Shown in pieces: positions 29,201 to 36,505 of a stretch of 64,000 nucleotides of DNA (position 1 is the stretch's first letter; each line of letters begins with the position of its first letter). The notes under the pieces were generated by a model, which was not told where the DNA came from, searched no databases, and saw only the letters and a program-made list of their open reading frames with translations. The position numbers and the translations under genes are program-made. This stretch comes from Streptomyces beigongshangae. GTDB lineage: Bacteria; Actinomycetota; Actinomycetes; Streptomycetales; Streptomycetaceae. The stretch is taken from the NCBI RefSeq assembly GCF_019710745.1, contig NZ_JAHKJW010000010.1:132401-196400 (forward strand). The letters are read 5' to 3'.

Positions 29201-30031
29201 CTGTTCCTGATGCACCCCTCCGGCGGGGACGTGCTGTGCTACGGCGAACTCGCGCGGCTCCTGACCGACGGCCGGCCCGTGGTGGCCCTCACCGACCCCG
29301 CCCTGACCGGCGGCACCGGGCCGCGGACCATCGCCGAGATGACCGACCGCTATCTCGCCGCGCTGCGCGCCCACCAGCCGCACGGCCCCTACCTGCTGGG
29401 CGGCTGGTCGATGGGCGGCACGGTCGCCCACCAGATGGCCGTGGAGCTCGAACGCCGCGGTGAGCGGACCGACCTCCTCGTCATGATCGACTCCAACACC
29501 CCCGACCGCATCCGAGCGCTGGGCGGAGCCGACCGTGTCCAGGACACCACGTACGCGGCCGTCCGCTACCTGCGCTCACTGGAGGCGTTCCTCGACCTCG
29601 ACCTGGACCTCGGCACGGACGCGGACACGATCCGCGAGGCCCCGACCCCGGCGGCGGTACGCCGGGCGGTCACCGAACGCCTGCGGTCGGCCGGGCTGCT
29701 CGGCCCGCGCGACACCGCGGACACCAGACTGGAGGTCTTCGAGCGCCACCTGCGGGCGCTGGCGGAGCACCGGGCCGGACACCTCACCGATCCGGCCACC
29801 CGCCTGCTGCTCATCGCCGCGACCCGCCGCTCACCGCACAACGCGGGCGTCGGCATGGGCGTCGACGACGCCGGGGACCTGCCCGCGCTGGGGTGGCTGC
29901 CGCACGTCGGCGGCCCCGTCGACGCCCACACCGTCGAAGGCCACCACTACTCCCTGCTGCACGACCCCGCCGTCCGGCGCACCGCCGCTCTCATCGACCG
30001 CGCCCTCGCGGCCGTGCGCGCCGAGCGGTGA
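23201..30031 (+). CDS. Hybrid PKS/NRPS: KS-AT-KR-CP-Cy-TE
   Basis: 2276 residues. Domains in order: ketosynthase with GTACSTS (Cys near 200), VEAHGTA and KSNIGHANSAAG; acyltransferase with GHSLGE near 634, which indicates malonyl-CoA; ketoreductase with GGLGDVGLALAG near 1148 and the APYAAVNRYLD active site; carrier FFALGGHSLL near 1450; Cy domain about 1520-1940 with an intact D-x4-D (VDVLVCD); thioesterase with GWSMGG near 2068 and a late EGHHYSLL histidine. This copies yersiniabactin HMWP1 except that both methyltransferases and the carrier between Cy and TE are absent. Only a Pro/Ala linker joins Cy to TE, so the missing carrier must be supplied in trans. Confidence 0.93.
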   Translation: MTGSTSFPGRLPDTPRPDGLDGADDLIAVTALDCRFPGAPDTAAYWDLLVDGRSGLTRHSERELAERGLPARLLANPAHVPVSGIIDEQDRFDPEPFGLADAEAALMDPQQRLFLEACLRALESAGHGGGAGAGAVGVFAGAAHSDYLARNLADRYGASATDPVGSLQAALAGVADYLPLHVAHRLALTGPAVAVGTACSTSLVAVHLAAQSLLAGECDTALAGGSSLIVPQGRGYLHVPDGIFSADGRVRTFSAEGTGIVHTQGVGVAVLRRLRDALADGDPVLAVLHGSAMNNDGGDRTGFTAPSPRGQARVVTEALGVAGLTPRDISYVEAHGTATRLGDVVEVAALRRVFGDTGPAWCALGSVKSNIGHANSAAGIAGFAKTVLALHHGVLPPTLDALPLNPDLQLDGSPFTVVHEPTDWTGPRYAGVSSFGIGGTNCHVVLGSAPVRPGPPADPRPQLALLSAHRDDALARLTEATATALHTTAADAADAAHTLHTGRTTLPYRAAAVITGQREADSRALRTASRRRPGPTPPRIVLAFPGGGAQYAGMGRELCAEEDEFARTVRECADLFDDGTGIGLTGLITAEPSDERARRLLRDPAHGLPALFAVSLAAARTLRSWGVEPDAVVGHSLGEYVAAVLAGALSLPDAATLVTVRSHGMSRAAGGGAMLTVPLTERQAGVLLTEHPELDLAAVNGPRSCVVSGPERAVSALELALTARGERTVRLSLDAAAHSRLVDPVLPELRAAAETVRPAVPGIPLATTLTGKLLDTAPGADHWVAHLRSTVRFSDALATALGEGPAILVQAGPGSALLQLARRQSDRPPLATLATFPDREEPHGGRAALLAAAGELWTHGVDLDAAALHRPGRRRITLPGLPLTRRRLWIDPPAAGPSTAAPVATAADHGHRAGQSAPDESEPFQLPVWRRTPPLEADRSALRGRWLVDGPPGSQPAERVRAALAAAGAHTGTVDDAAQDPDTPYDGIVVIGPHDDSAGVPADGTDPAVTVAASVLRYAAVARVTAPWAHRTCLLHLSHDAQQVESADRPAAHAAAALAVPRVLAQEFPGLRWRSLDLPAGPQATAEVEAVLAEAADLVSGGPSGTECAVRGGHRWTRGVTPWRPSDPAPEEPAGTDGGTGTAVVLGGLGDVGLALAGHLARSGRRVVVTGRTGLHPAPAPGGDEAERAETVRLLRASGADIEVRAADAADAAATTALLRELTDRDGPLDLVVHAAGVVASAAVSPLRATGEQAVRAHAHAKITAALALRTAVHALPPGRRPATVLLMSSATAFVGGLGLAPYAAVNRYLDAFAEHEQAAAPNSPRWISVAWDGWRVGPGGRERTVASRHSIGLADGMRTVDRLLALAARGRAPASVAVSPADLAPRTAGTPTVVPASATPASAVPPSSAPAGGSRDGTGLAGDAETLLAEVWSDLLGFPVTDRDADFFALGGHSLLATRMLARLRDDLGADLRLQDLLARPTVAALAPMLPGGQPRRPSSGPQDTVDAASRAGDGPREFPLTRVQHAYWIGGSGGYRLGDVPCSFHLEYDCPGLDTDRYESAWNAVIARHPMLRAVVSPEGRNRVLDKVPRYRIRVQDLTKDDDTERARKLERVRERMVRREPRPGRWPLVDIRAARLPDDVVRLFVNVDVLVCDTASYLLWDRELRTLYRDPDAPLPRLETTFADCVAALERRAEGPGHARAAAYWRARLDGLPGAPALPVQDRGPGERPRFARRTARLEPDRWDALKAEAARRGLTPTAVLLAAYGEALARWSGQDRFSVTLTLFDRPAHLPGADAVVGDFTSLMLHEVDRSDTRRFADAAVRAQRTLFEDLDHREFSALDLLAEKSSRTGRSESVPVVFTSALGLSGPLGGGHDLDWAGTPVYGVSSTPQTWLDHQVIEQRGALLLQWDVLEDALPADGVDAAFAAYTERVRRLADAPWAWDLDEPRPAPAAPVRTPEPEQPAPAGITRTAAPAGGNPTPDADAAMLLHHGNGDRPLFLMHPSGGDVLCYGELARLLTDGRPVVALTDPALTGGTGPRTIAEMTDRYLAALRAHQPHGPYLLGGWSMGGTVAHQMAVELERRGERTDLLVMIDSNTPDRIRALGGADRVQDTTYAAVRYLRSLEAFLDLDLDLGTDADTIREAPTPAAVRRAVTERLRSAGLLGPRDTADTRLEVFERHLRALAEHRAGHLTDPATRLLLIAATRRSPHNAGVGMGVDDAGDLPALGWLPHVGGPVDAHTVEGHHYSLLHDPAVRRTAALIDRALAAVRAER

Positions 30032-30078
30032 GCCCGGCAGCCCCGTCCCGACCACCGAACCTCTCGCGGAAAGCCACC

Positions 30079-31659
30079 ATGCACCAGCACTCGTCGTCCC
30101 GTGTTCCCCTGTCCCGCAGATCCGCCCTCGCCGTCCTGACGGCGGCCGGTGCCCTGCTGCTGAGCGCCTGCTCCGGCACACCGGCCGCCGACACACCCGC
30201 CGCCGGCACCCCGGCCTCCCGCACCGGCGCACCGGTCGACGGCGGCACCCTGCGGTACGCCGTCGCCGGGTCGCCCGCCACCGCCAGTGACGATCCGCAC
30301 GGCGGTCTCGGCAACGAGTCCGACGTCCTGCGGTTCGCCCTGACCTACGACGTCCTGACGGTCCCCGGCGAGGACGGCAGGACCCGTCCGCGGCTCGCCA
30401 CCTCGTGGAAGCCCAATGCCGCCATGGACCGCTGGACCCTCACCCTGCGCGAGGACGCCCGCTTCACCGACGGCACACCGGTGCGTGCCGCCGACGTCCT
30501 GTACTCCCTGCGCCGCATCGGTGGCAAGGCCGCCGAGAACTACGGCCGGCTCGCCGACTTCGACCTGAAGAAGTCCACCGCCCCCGACGAGCACACCGTC
30601 GTCCTGGCCACCCGTGCCCCGATGGCCGACGCGCCCCGGGCCCTGGAGTCCGTCACCTTCGTCGTGCCCGAGGGGACCGAGGACTTCTCCCGTCCCGTCA
30701 CCGGATCGGGTCCGTACCGGGTGAAGCAGACCGGTGCCCAGGGCGCTGTGCTGACCCGCAACGACACCTGGTGGGGCGAGCGCCCGCACCTGGACCGGAT
30801 AGAGATCCAGGCCGTCGCCGATCCGCAGGCACGGGCCAGTGCCGTCACCGCCGGGCAGGCCGACGTCGCGGGCAGCGTCAGCCCCGCCGCCGTCAAGAGC
30901 GCCGGGACCTCGGAGAAGACCCGGGTCGTCCGGCGTGGCGGGGTCACCGAGTACCCGTTCGTCATGCGCCTGGACACCAAGCCGTTCGACGACCCCAGGG
31001 TCCGTGAGGCGTTCCGTCTCGCCGCGGACCGCAAGGCCCTGGTCGACACCGTGTTCCTGGGCTACGGCAAGGTCGCCAACGACCTCCCCACCCCCTACGA
31101 CCCCTCGGCACCCAAGGATCTGCCGCAGCGCACCCGTGACGTGGCGAAGGCCAGGAAGCTGCTGGCGCAGGCGGGCCACGCCGACGGGTTGTCCGTCACC
31201 CTGCACACCACCACGTCCTATCCCGGCATGGACACCGCGGCCACCCTCTACGCCCAGCAGCTGGCGGACATCGGTGTCGACGCCGAGGTGAAGGTCGAGC
31301 CCGCCGACACCTACTGGACCGCCGTCTACGCCAAGAAGGCGTTCTACACCGGCTACTACGGCGGCATCTCCTTCCCCGACCTCGTCCGCGTCGGGCTGCT
31401 GTCCGCTTCTCCCACCAACGAGACCGCCTGGCGCAGCAGGACGTTCGACGACGGCTTCGCCCGTGCCATGGCCACCGCGAACGAGGCGCGGCGCGGGGAA
31501 CTGCTCTCCGGCATCCAGCGGGAACTGTGGAAGGACGGCGGCTACGTCGTCTGGGGCACCGGCGACGGCCTGGACCTGGCCGCGCCCACGGTGCGCGGAC
31601 TGCCCGACGGTCCCGGCTTCCAGCGCATGTTCATCGACCAGGCGTGGATGGCCAGGTGA
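30079..31659 (+). CDS. ABC importer solute-binding lipoprotein (Opp/Nik family 5)
   Basis: 526 residues. ATG at 30079 is 47 bp after the PKS stop. Signal peptide with lipobox LLSAC (Cys31), then the SBP_bac_5 fold: TLRYAVAGSP start, RPRLATSWKP, WTLTLREDARFTDGTPVRAADVLYSLRR (family signature), VTGSGPYRV, VREAFRLAADRKALVDTVFLGY. The family binds oligopeptides, nickel or metal-chelate complexes. Inside an NRPS operon the natural guess is the metal-loaded product, as CntA does for staphylopine. It overlaps the permease gene (GTGA). Confidence 0.9.
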   Translation: MHQHSSSRVPLSRRSALAVLTAAGALLLSACSGTPAADTPAAGTPASRTGAPVDGGTLRYAVAGSPATASDDPHGGLGNESDVLRFALTYDVLTVPGEDGRTRPRLATSWKPNAAMDRWTLTLREDARFTDGTPVRAADVLYSLRRIGGKAAENYGRLADFDLKKSTAPDEHTVVLATRAPMADAPRALESVTFVVPEGTEDFSRPVTGSGPYRVKQTGAQGAVLTRNDTWWGERPHLDRIEIQAVADPQARASAVTAGQADVAGSVSPAAVKSAGTSEKTRVVRRGGVTEYPFVMRLDTKPFDDPRVREAFRLAADRKALVDTVFLGYGKVANDLPTPYDPSAPKDLPQRTRDVAKARKLLAQAGHADGLSVTLHTTTSYPGMDTAATLYAQQLADIGVDAEVKVEPADTYWTAVYAKKAFYTGYYGGISFPDLVRVGLLSASPTNETAWRSRTFDDGFARAMATANEARRGELLSGIQRELWKDGGYVVWGTGDGLDLAAPTVRGLPDGPGFQRMFIDQAWMAR

Positions 31660-32642
31660 CCCTGCGCGCCGCCGGCCGTGCCCTGCGCCCGGCCGGCCGG
31701 GCCGTGGCCCTGGCCGTCGCCGTCACGGCGGTGGTCTTCACGGCCACGGAACTGCTGCCCGGTGACGCCGAGGAGCTGAGGACGACGGGCCGTGCCTCCC
31801 AGGAGGAGGCCGCGGCGGAACGGGACCGGCTCGGACTGGACCGGCCGGCCGCGGCGCGCTATCTCGACTGGCTGTACGGCCTGGCCCGCGGGGACCTGGG
31901 ACACTCGCTGGCGGGCGGCAGACCCGTGGCGGCACTGTTCGCCGAACGGCTGCCCGCCACCACGGCACTGGTGGCGGTGGCGCTGGCCGGCACCGTGCTG
32001 CTGACCGCGGCGGCCCTGGCCGTCACGTACCTGCGGGGCGGCCGGGGCGGCTCGGCCGCCACCGGTCTGGCCGCCGTGCCGCAGCCGGTCCACGCGGCGG
32101 TGCTCGGCGCGGTCCTGGCCGGGCTGCTGGGATGGCTGCCCCCGGTGTCCCTGCTGCCGTCCGGCGGCTCGCCGCTGTCCGACCCCCGGCTGCTGGTGCT
32201 GCCCGCCCTCACCCTCGCCCTTCCCTCGGCCGCCTTCGCCACCGTCCTGCTGCGCGGAGCGCTGGGCGACGTCCTGCGCCGGCCCCACGTGGCCGACGCG
32301 CGGCTGCGCGGCCTGCCCGCCCCGCTCGTGCTGCACCGGCACGTCCTGCCCTTCCTGTACGCGCCCGCGCTCCAGGTGACGGCCCTGCTGACCGGGGGCC
32401 TCGTGGCGGGAACCGCCCTGGCGGAGACCCTGTTCGGCTATCCCGGAACCGGCCAGCTGCTGGTGTCCGCCGTCGCGCTGCGGGACGTTCCCGTGATCCA
32501 GGCCGCGGCGCTCCTGCCGGCCGTCGTCCTGCTGCTGGGCATGCTCCTGGCCGACCTGGCCGCCCGCCGCACCACGGCGACGGGCCCCGCCCGGCACCCC
32601 GGGCCCGCGCTGCCGGACGCACCCCGAGGGGGCGGACGATGA
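31656..32642 (+). CDS. ABC importer permease (OppB/NikB type)
   Basis: 328 residues. GTG at 31656 overlaps the binding-protein stop. The topology fits a B-type permease: an N-terminal helix (VALAVAVTAVVFTATELLPGD), then the characteristic RDRLGLDRPAAARYLDWLYGLARGDLGHSL periplasmic segment, then five helices. The EAA-like loop is ADARLRGLPAPLVLHRHVLPF, less conserved than in textbook members because the usual EAA triad is ADA. Ends overlapping the second permease (ATGA). Confidence 0.88.
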   Translation: MTLRAAGRALRPAGRAVALAVAVTAVVFTATELLPGDAEELRTTGRASQEEAAAERDRLGLDRPAAARYLDWLYGLARGDLGHSLAGGRPVAALFAERLPATTALVAVALAGTVLLTAAALAVTYLRGGRGGSAATGLAAVPQPVHAAVLGAVLAGLLGWLPPVSLLPSGGSPLSDPRLLVLPALTLALPSAAFATVLLRGALGDVLRRPHVADARLRGLPAPLVLHRHVLPFLYAPALQVTALLTGGLVAGTALAETLFGYPGTGQLLVSAVALRDVPVIQAAALLPAVVLLLGMLLADLAARRTTATGPARHPGPALPDAPRGGGR

Positions 32643-33466
32643 GCCGGTCCGTGGCCTTCCTGTCCCTGTCCGCGGCGAGGGCCCGCCGTACGGCGCCCGT
32701 CGCCGCGGCCGTCGTCCTGCTGGTGTGCGTGCCGTTGGGGCGGTACGCGGCCCCCCACCCGCCGGAACGGACGGTCGCCGCACCCTGGACACCCCCCGGC
32801 GGACGGCATCCGCTGGGCACCGACGTCCTGGGGCGTGACGTGCTGTCCCGGGTGCTGGCCGGAGGCACCCAGTTGCTGACCCTCTCCTTGCTGGCCGCGG
32901 CTGTCGCCGTCGTCTGCGGTACGGCTCTCGGCCTTGCCGCGGGCTGGTCGGGCGGACGCGTCGCCCGCGGTGTGCGCGCCCTGGGCGACCTGTTGCTCGC
33001 GGTCCCCGCCCTCGTCCTGGCACTCGTGCTGGCCACCGCGCTGCCCGGGGCGACGGCGGTCGTCGTGGCGGCGGTACTCGCGGGCGCACCGCTGACCGCG
33101 CGGGTCGTCGGTACCCAGTGCGCGTACCTGCGTGACAGCGGACACGTGCACGCCGCCGTCGAACGGGGTGAGAGCACGCCCGCCGTCCTCGTCCACGAGG
33201 TCCTGCCCAACCTGCGTCGCCTGGTCGCCGCCGACGCCGGCCTCCGGCTGGTCACGGCACTGCAGATCGCGGCGGCCCTCGCCGTGCTCGGCCTGGGGCC
33301 CCAGCCCCCCGAACCCGACTGGGCCCTGATGCTCAGCGAGAACCTGCCCGGCGCCGCGCTCAATCCCTGGGCCCTGCTGGCTCCCGCGGTCCCCCTCGCG
33401 GGGTGCGCCTGGGCGTTCGCCGCGACGGCCGGGACCGTCGCCCATACGCCTCGGGAGGCCGTATGA
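32639..33466 (+). CDS. ABC importer permease (OppC/NikC type)
   Basis: 275 residues. ATG at 32639 overlaps the first permease. It has the C-type hallmark HPLGTDVLGRDVLSRVLAGGTQ before the transmembrane core, then helices such as LLAVPALVLALVLATALPG. The EAA-like loop is AAVERGESTPAVLVHEVLPNLRR. It should form a heterodimer with the previous gene product. Overlaps the ATPase gene (ATGA). Confidence 0.88.
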   Translation: MSRSVAFLSLSAARARRTAPVAAAVVLLVCVPLGRYAAPHPPERTVAAPWTPPGGRHPLGTDVLGRDVLSRVLAGGTQLLTLSLLAAAVAVVCGTALGLAAGWSGGRVARGVRALGDLLLAVPALVLALVLATALPGATAVVVAAVLAGAPLTARVVGTQCAYLRDSGHVHAAVERGESTPAVLVHEVLPNLRRLVAADAGLRLVTALQIAAALAVLGLGPQPPEPDWALMLSENLPGAALNPWALLAPAVPLAGCAWAFAATAGTVAHTPREAV

Positions 33467-35145
33467 CAACCCGTACGCCCGCTGTCCGTGAGGGCGCCGC
33501 CGTGCCCCTGCTGGCGGCTGAGCAACTGACCGTACGCCGTGCCCACGACGGTGCGACCGTGCTGCCGGCGGTCGATCTCGAGATCGGTGACGGCCAGGTG
33601 CTGGCCGTCACCGGCACGTCCGGTGCCGGCAAGACCACACTGCTGCGTGCCCTGCTCGACGTCCTCCCGGACGGACTGCACCGTCCGGCGGGCACCGTGC
33701 GCTGGCGCGGAGCTCCGGTGCCGGCGGGGCGTCCGGCCCGCCGGTGGCGGCGGGCCCGGTGCGGCTGGCTGGGGCAGGACCCCGCAGCGGACCTGAACCC
33801 GCTGTGGCGCGTCGACCGGCTGATCGGCGAGGGGTTCACCGGCGACACCGGCGCCCGTGCGCAGCGCGTCGAAGCCCTGATGCAGCAGCTGGACCTGCCG
33901 CCCGTACTCGCCTCGCGCCGGGCGGGGGAGATCTCCGGCGGACAGGCGCAACGCGTCGCTCTGGCCCGCTCCCTGTGCGCCGACCCGGAACTGCTCGTCC
34001 TGGACGAGCCGACCTCGGCGCTGGACCGCGCGACGGCCGACCTGGTCGCCGAAGCCGTACGGTCCCGGCGGGGAGTTCCCGGCCGGTGCGTCGTCCTGGT
34101 CACGCACGACACCCGGCTGGCGGCGGAACTGGCCGACCGGACCCTGGTGCTGGCCGTCGGACCGCGCCGGTCCACCGACGCGGAAGCCGCCCCCGGTCCG
34201 CAGCTCCCGGCCGCCCCGGCGCGCGAGCCGTGTACGGCCACCGCCGTACGCCTACGGTCGTCGGTGCCCCCAGCGACGTCGGCGGTCCCGGCCACCCCGG
34301 CGAAGGGGCCGCCCGCCCCCACCGAGGCTCCGGCGCCGCCCCCCACGGCCGCGGCACCGACGACGGAGGGCGCGTCCCGCACCGTGGCTCCCGCCCCGTC
34401 ACCGGCTCCCGTGCTGTCGACGCGGGGCCTGATCCTGCTCACCCCGGACGGCACCCCACTGCTCGACGCCGGCGACCTGGACCTGCCGGCGGGCGGCTGG
34501 CTGGCCGTGACGGGACCGTCGGGCACCGGCAAGACGACCCTGCTGCACGCCCTGGCCGGCCGCCGCCCTCCGGCCGGCGGAGAGCTGCTGCTGCATGGAC
34601 ACCCGCTGCCCCGCGGCACCCGCTCGCGTGACCGGCGGATGCTGCGCGCCGTCCAGCTGGCCGGACAGGACACGGTGACGGAACTCAACCCGGCGCACAC
34701 CGCGGGCCGGTCGGTGGCCCGGCCGCTGAAGGTGTTCCACGGCATGACCGGAGCGCCGGGGCGGCACCGCGCACGGGAACTCCTGGAAGCCGTGGGACTT
34801 TCCACCGAACTGTCCCACCGCAGACCCACGGAGCTCTCCGGCGGCCAGCGCCGCCGGGTCGTCCTGGCGAGGGCACTCGCCGCCGGCCCCGACGTGCTGC
34901 TGCTGGACGAACCCACCGCGGGTCTGGATCCGGTCTCCGCACGGCTGGTCCTGGACCTGCTGGACCGGCTGCGCAGGAGCGGCCCGGCGATCCTGACCGT
35001 CACCCACGACCCGGGCACGGCCGCCCGCGCCGACCAGGTCCTGCACCTGACCGGGCGCCGCCTGACCCCCCGGCCGCCCACCACCCCCGACCTTTCCCCC
35101 GAGCAGAGAACGGAGCCCTCCGGTGTCCGACAACACCACGGCTGA
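33463..35145 (+). CDS. ABC importer ATPase, two nucleotide-binding domains fused
   Basis: 560 residues with two complete ABC domains in one chain, standing in for OppD and OppF. Domain 1: [11 protein letters not shown] (Walker A, near 62), ISGGQAQRVALARS signature and LLVLDEPTSALD. Domain 2: GPSGTGKTTLLHAL near 355, LSGGQRRRVVLARALAAGPDVLLLDEPTAGLD. They are joined by a Pro/Ala/Thr-rich linker of roughly 75 residues. Domain 1 also shows DPAADLNPLWRVDRLIGEG, the Q-loop region of Opp ATPases. The end overlaps the next methyltransferase gene by 23 bp, so import and biosynthesis are on one transcript. Confidence 0.92.
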   Translation: MTTRTPAVREGAAVPLLAAEQLTVRRAHDGATVLPAVDLEIGDGQVLAVTGTSGAGKTTLLRALLDVLPDGLHRPAGTVRWRGAPVPAGRPARRWRRARCGWLGQDPAADLNPLWRVDRLIGEGFTGDTGARAQRVEALMQQLDLPPVLASRRAGEISGGQAQRVALARSLCADPELLVLDEPTSALDRATADLVAEAVRSRRGVPGRCVVLVTHDTRLAAELADRTLVLAVGPRRSTDAEAAPGPQLPAAPAREPCTATAVRLRSSVPPATSAVPATPAKGPPAPTEAPAPPPTAAAPTTEGASRTVAPAPSPAPVLSTRGLILLTPDGTPLLDAGDLDLPAGGWLAVTGPSGTGKTTLLHALAGRRPPAGGELLLHGHPLPRGTRSRDRRMLRAVQLAGQDTVTELNPAHTAGRSVARPLKVFHGMTGAPGRHRARELLEAVGLSTELSHRRPTELSGGQRRRVVLARALAAGPDVLLLDEPTAGLDPVSARLVLDLLDRLRRSGPAILTVTHDPGTAARADQVLHLTGRRLTPRPPTTPDLSPEQRTEPSGVRQHHG

Positions 35146-36505
35146 ACACACCGGCCGGATCGTGGAGCTGCTGGCCGCCCATCCCTGGGTGGCGCGGGCG
35201 CGCCCCGCACCCGGCGGCGGCGTGCTGGTCGTGCCGCACCCCGCCGCCCTGGCCGCCTCACCCGAGCCAGGCCCCCTGCTGCGCGAGCACCTCGACCAGT
35301 GGACCGAGGTCTACGACTGGGTGTACGAGACGGCCGAGGGGCGGCACGCCGACGACCTGGACCTGTCCGGGTGGCAGGCGTCCGACACCGGAGCGCCGCT
35401 GCCCGAGGCCCACATGCGGGACTGGGTGGACCGCACGGTGGACCTCGTCCTGGCCCAGCGCCCGGGGAGGCTGCTGGAGCTCGGCTGCGGCACCGGCCTG
35501 CTGGCCCACCGCCTGCACCCGCACCTGGACGGTTACGTCGGCACCGACGTCGCGCAGGTCGCGGTGGAGCGCCTCACCGCCGCCGGCCTCCCCGGCACGG
35601 CGTTCGTCCGGGCCGCCGCCCATGAGACAGCGGCCCCCCGGGTGCGGGAGACCATGGACGCCGTCTTCGGCCCCGGCGTACTTCCCGACTGCGTGCTGTT
35701 CAACTCGGTCACCCAGTGCTTCCCCGACCTCGCCTACCTGGCGGCCGTGCTGCACGGGGCGCTGTCGGCCGTCGCGGACGGCGGCACCGTGATCGTCGGC
35801 GACAACCGGCACTCCGGTCTGCTGCTCGACCACTTCGAACGGCTGGAACGGACGCGCGACCCCGAGGCGGACGGCACGACGGTCGCCGCCCGGGCCCTCG
35901 CCGCCGCCGAAGCGGACGAGGAACTGTCCTTCACCCCCGCGGCCGTCGCCGCGGCGGTCCGGTCCCAGCCGCGGCCGGTCCGCATGAGCATCCACGCCCG
36001 CACCATGGCCGAGGACACCGAACTCACCCGCTACCGCTACGACATCGTCCTGCACGTCGGTCCGCACGCCGACGGACCGGCGCCCGGGCACGTGCGCCGG
36101 ACGCCCTGGGACGGACACCGGGAGAGCGACGTCCCGGAAGCACTGCGCGGTGCGCTCGCCGAAGGTCCCGTCATCGTCCACGGCATCCCCAACGCCCTGC
36201 TCGTCGACGCGCCGGGGGCGGTCACCCCGTACGCGCTGCGTGCGGCCCTGGAGGGAGTGGACGCCGCCGTGCTGCTCGATGCCGCCGACCCGCACCTGCT
36301 GGCAGTGGCGGCTCCTGCGGACCGTGCGCCCGCCGCCACCGAGAACCTTCCGGCGCCCGCCGGCCCGCTCGCCCACGAGCCGTTCCCCCTGTTCGTCCGG
36401 CGCCGCCTGCCCGAGGTGCTGCGCGACCACCTGCGCCGTGCCGAGCCGGGCACGACACTCCCCGCGATCACCGTGGTGGACGTCACCGGGGACGGTCACG
36501 CGTGA
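35123..36505 (+). CDS. Free-standing NRPS-type methyltransferase
   Basis: 460 residues. GTG at 35123 lies inside the ATPase gene. The core (about residues 45-300) matches methyltransferases that are normally embedded in NRPS adenylation or thiazoline modules: QWTEVYDWVYE, LSGWQASDTGAPLPEAHMRDWVDRTV, then LLELGCGTGLLAHRL as SAM loop, and VVAARALAAAEADEELSF later. It is flanked by pieces that look like the outer parts of an A domain: LLAAHPWVARARP at the start and RRRLPEVLRDHLRRA at the end. It therefore looks like an integrated domain that became a separate protein, and it probably takes the role of the second HMWP1 methyltransferase, acting in trans on a thiazoline carbon or nitrogen. Confidence 0.82.
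   Translation: MSDNTTAEHTGRIVELLAAHPWVARARPAPGGGVLVVPHPAALAASPEPGPLLREHLDQWTEVYDWVYETAEGRHADDLDLSGWQASDTGAPLPEAHMRDWVDRTVDLVLAQRPGRLLELGCGTGLLAHRLHPHLDGYVGTDVAQVAVERLTAAGLPGTAFVRAAAHETAAPRVRETMDAVFGPGVLPDCVLFNSVTQCFPDLAYLAAVLHGALSAVADGGTVIVGDNRHSGLLLDHFERLERTRDPEADGTTVAARALAAAEADEELSFTPAAVAAAVRSQPRPVRMSIHARTMAEDTELTRYRYDIVLHVGPHADGPAPGHVRRTPWDGHRESDVPEALRGALAEGPVIVHGIPNALLVDAPGAVTPYALRAALEGVDAAVLLDAADPHLLAVAAPADRAPAATENLPAPAGPLAHEPFPLFVRRRLPEVLRDHLRRAEPGTTLPAITVVDVTGDGHA

Noticed and set aside
27422..29431. Antisense open frame in the PKS/NRPS gene
   Set aside because: Same composition artefact; no family features and no ribosome site.
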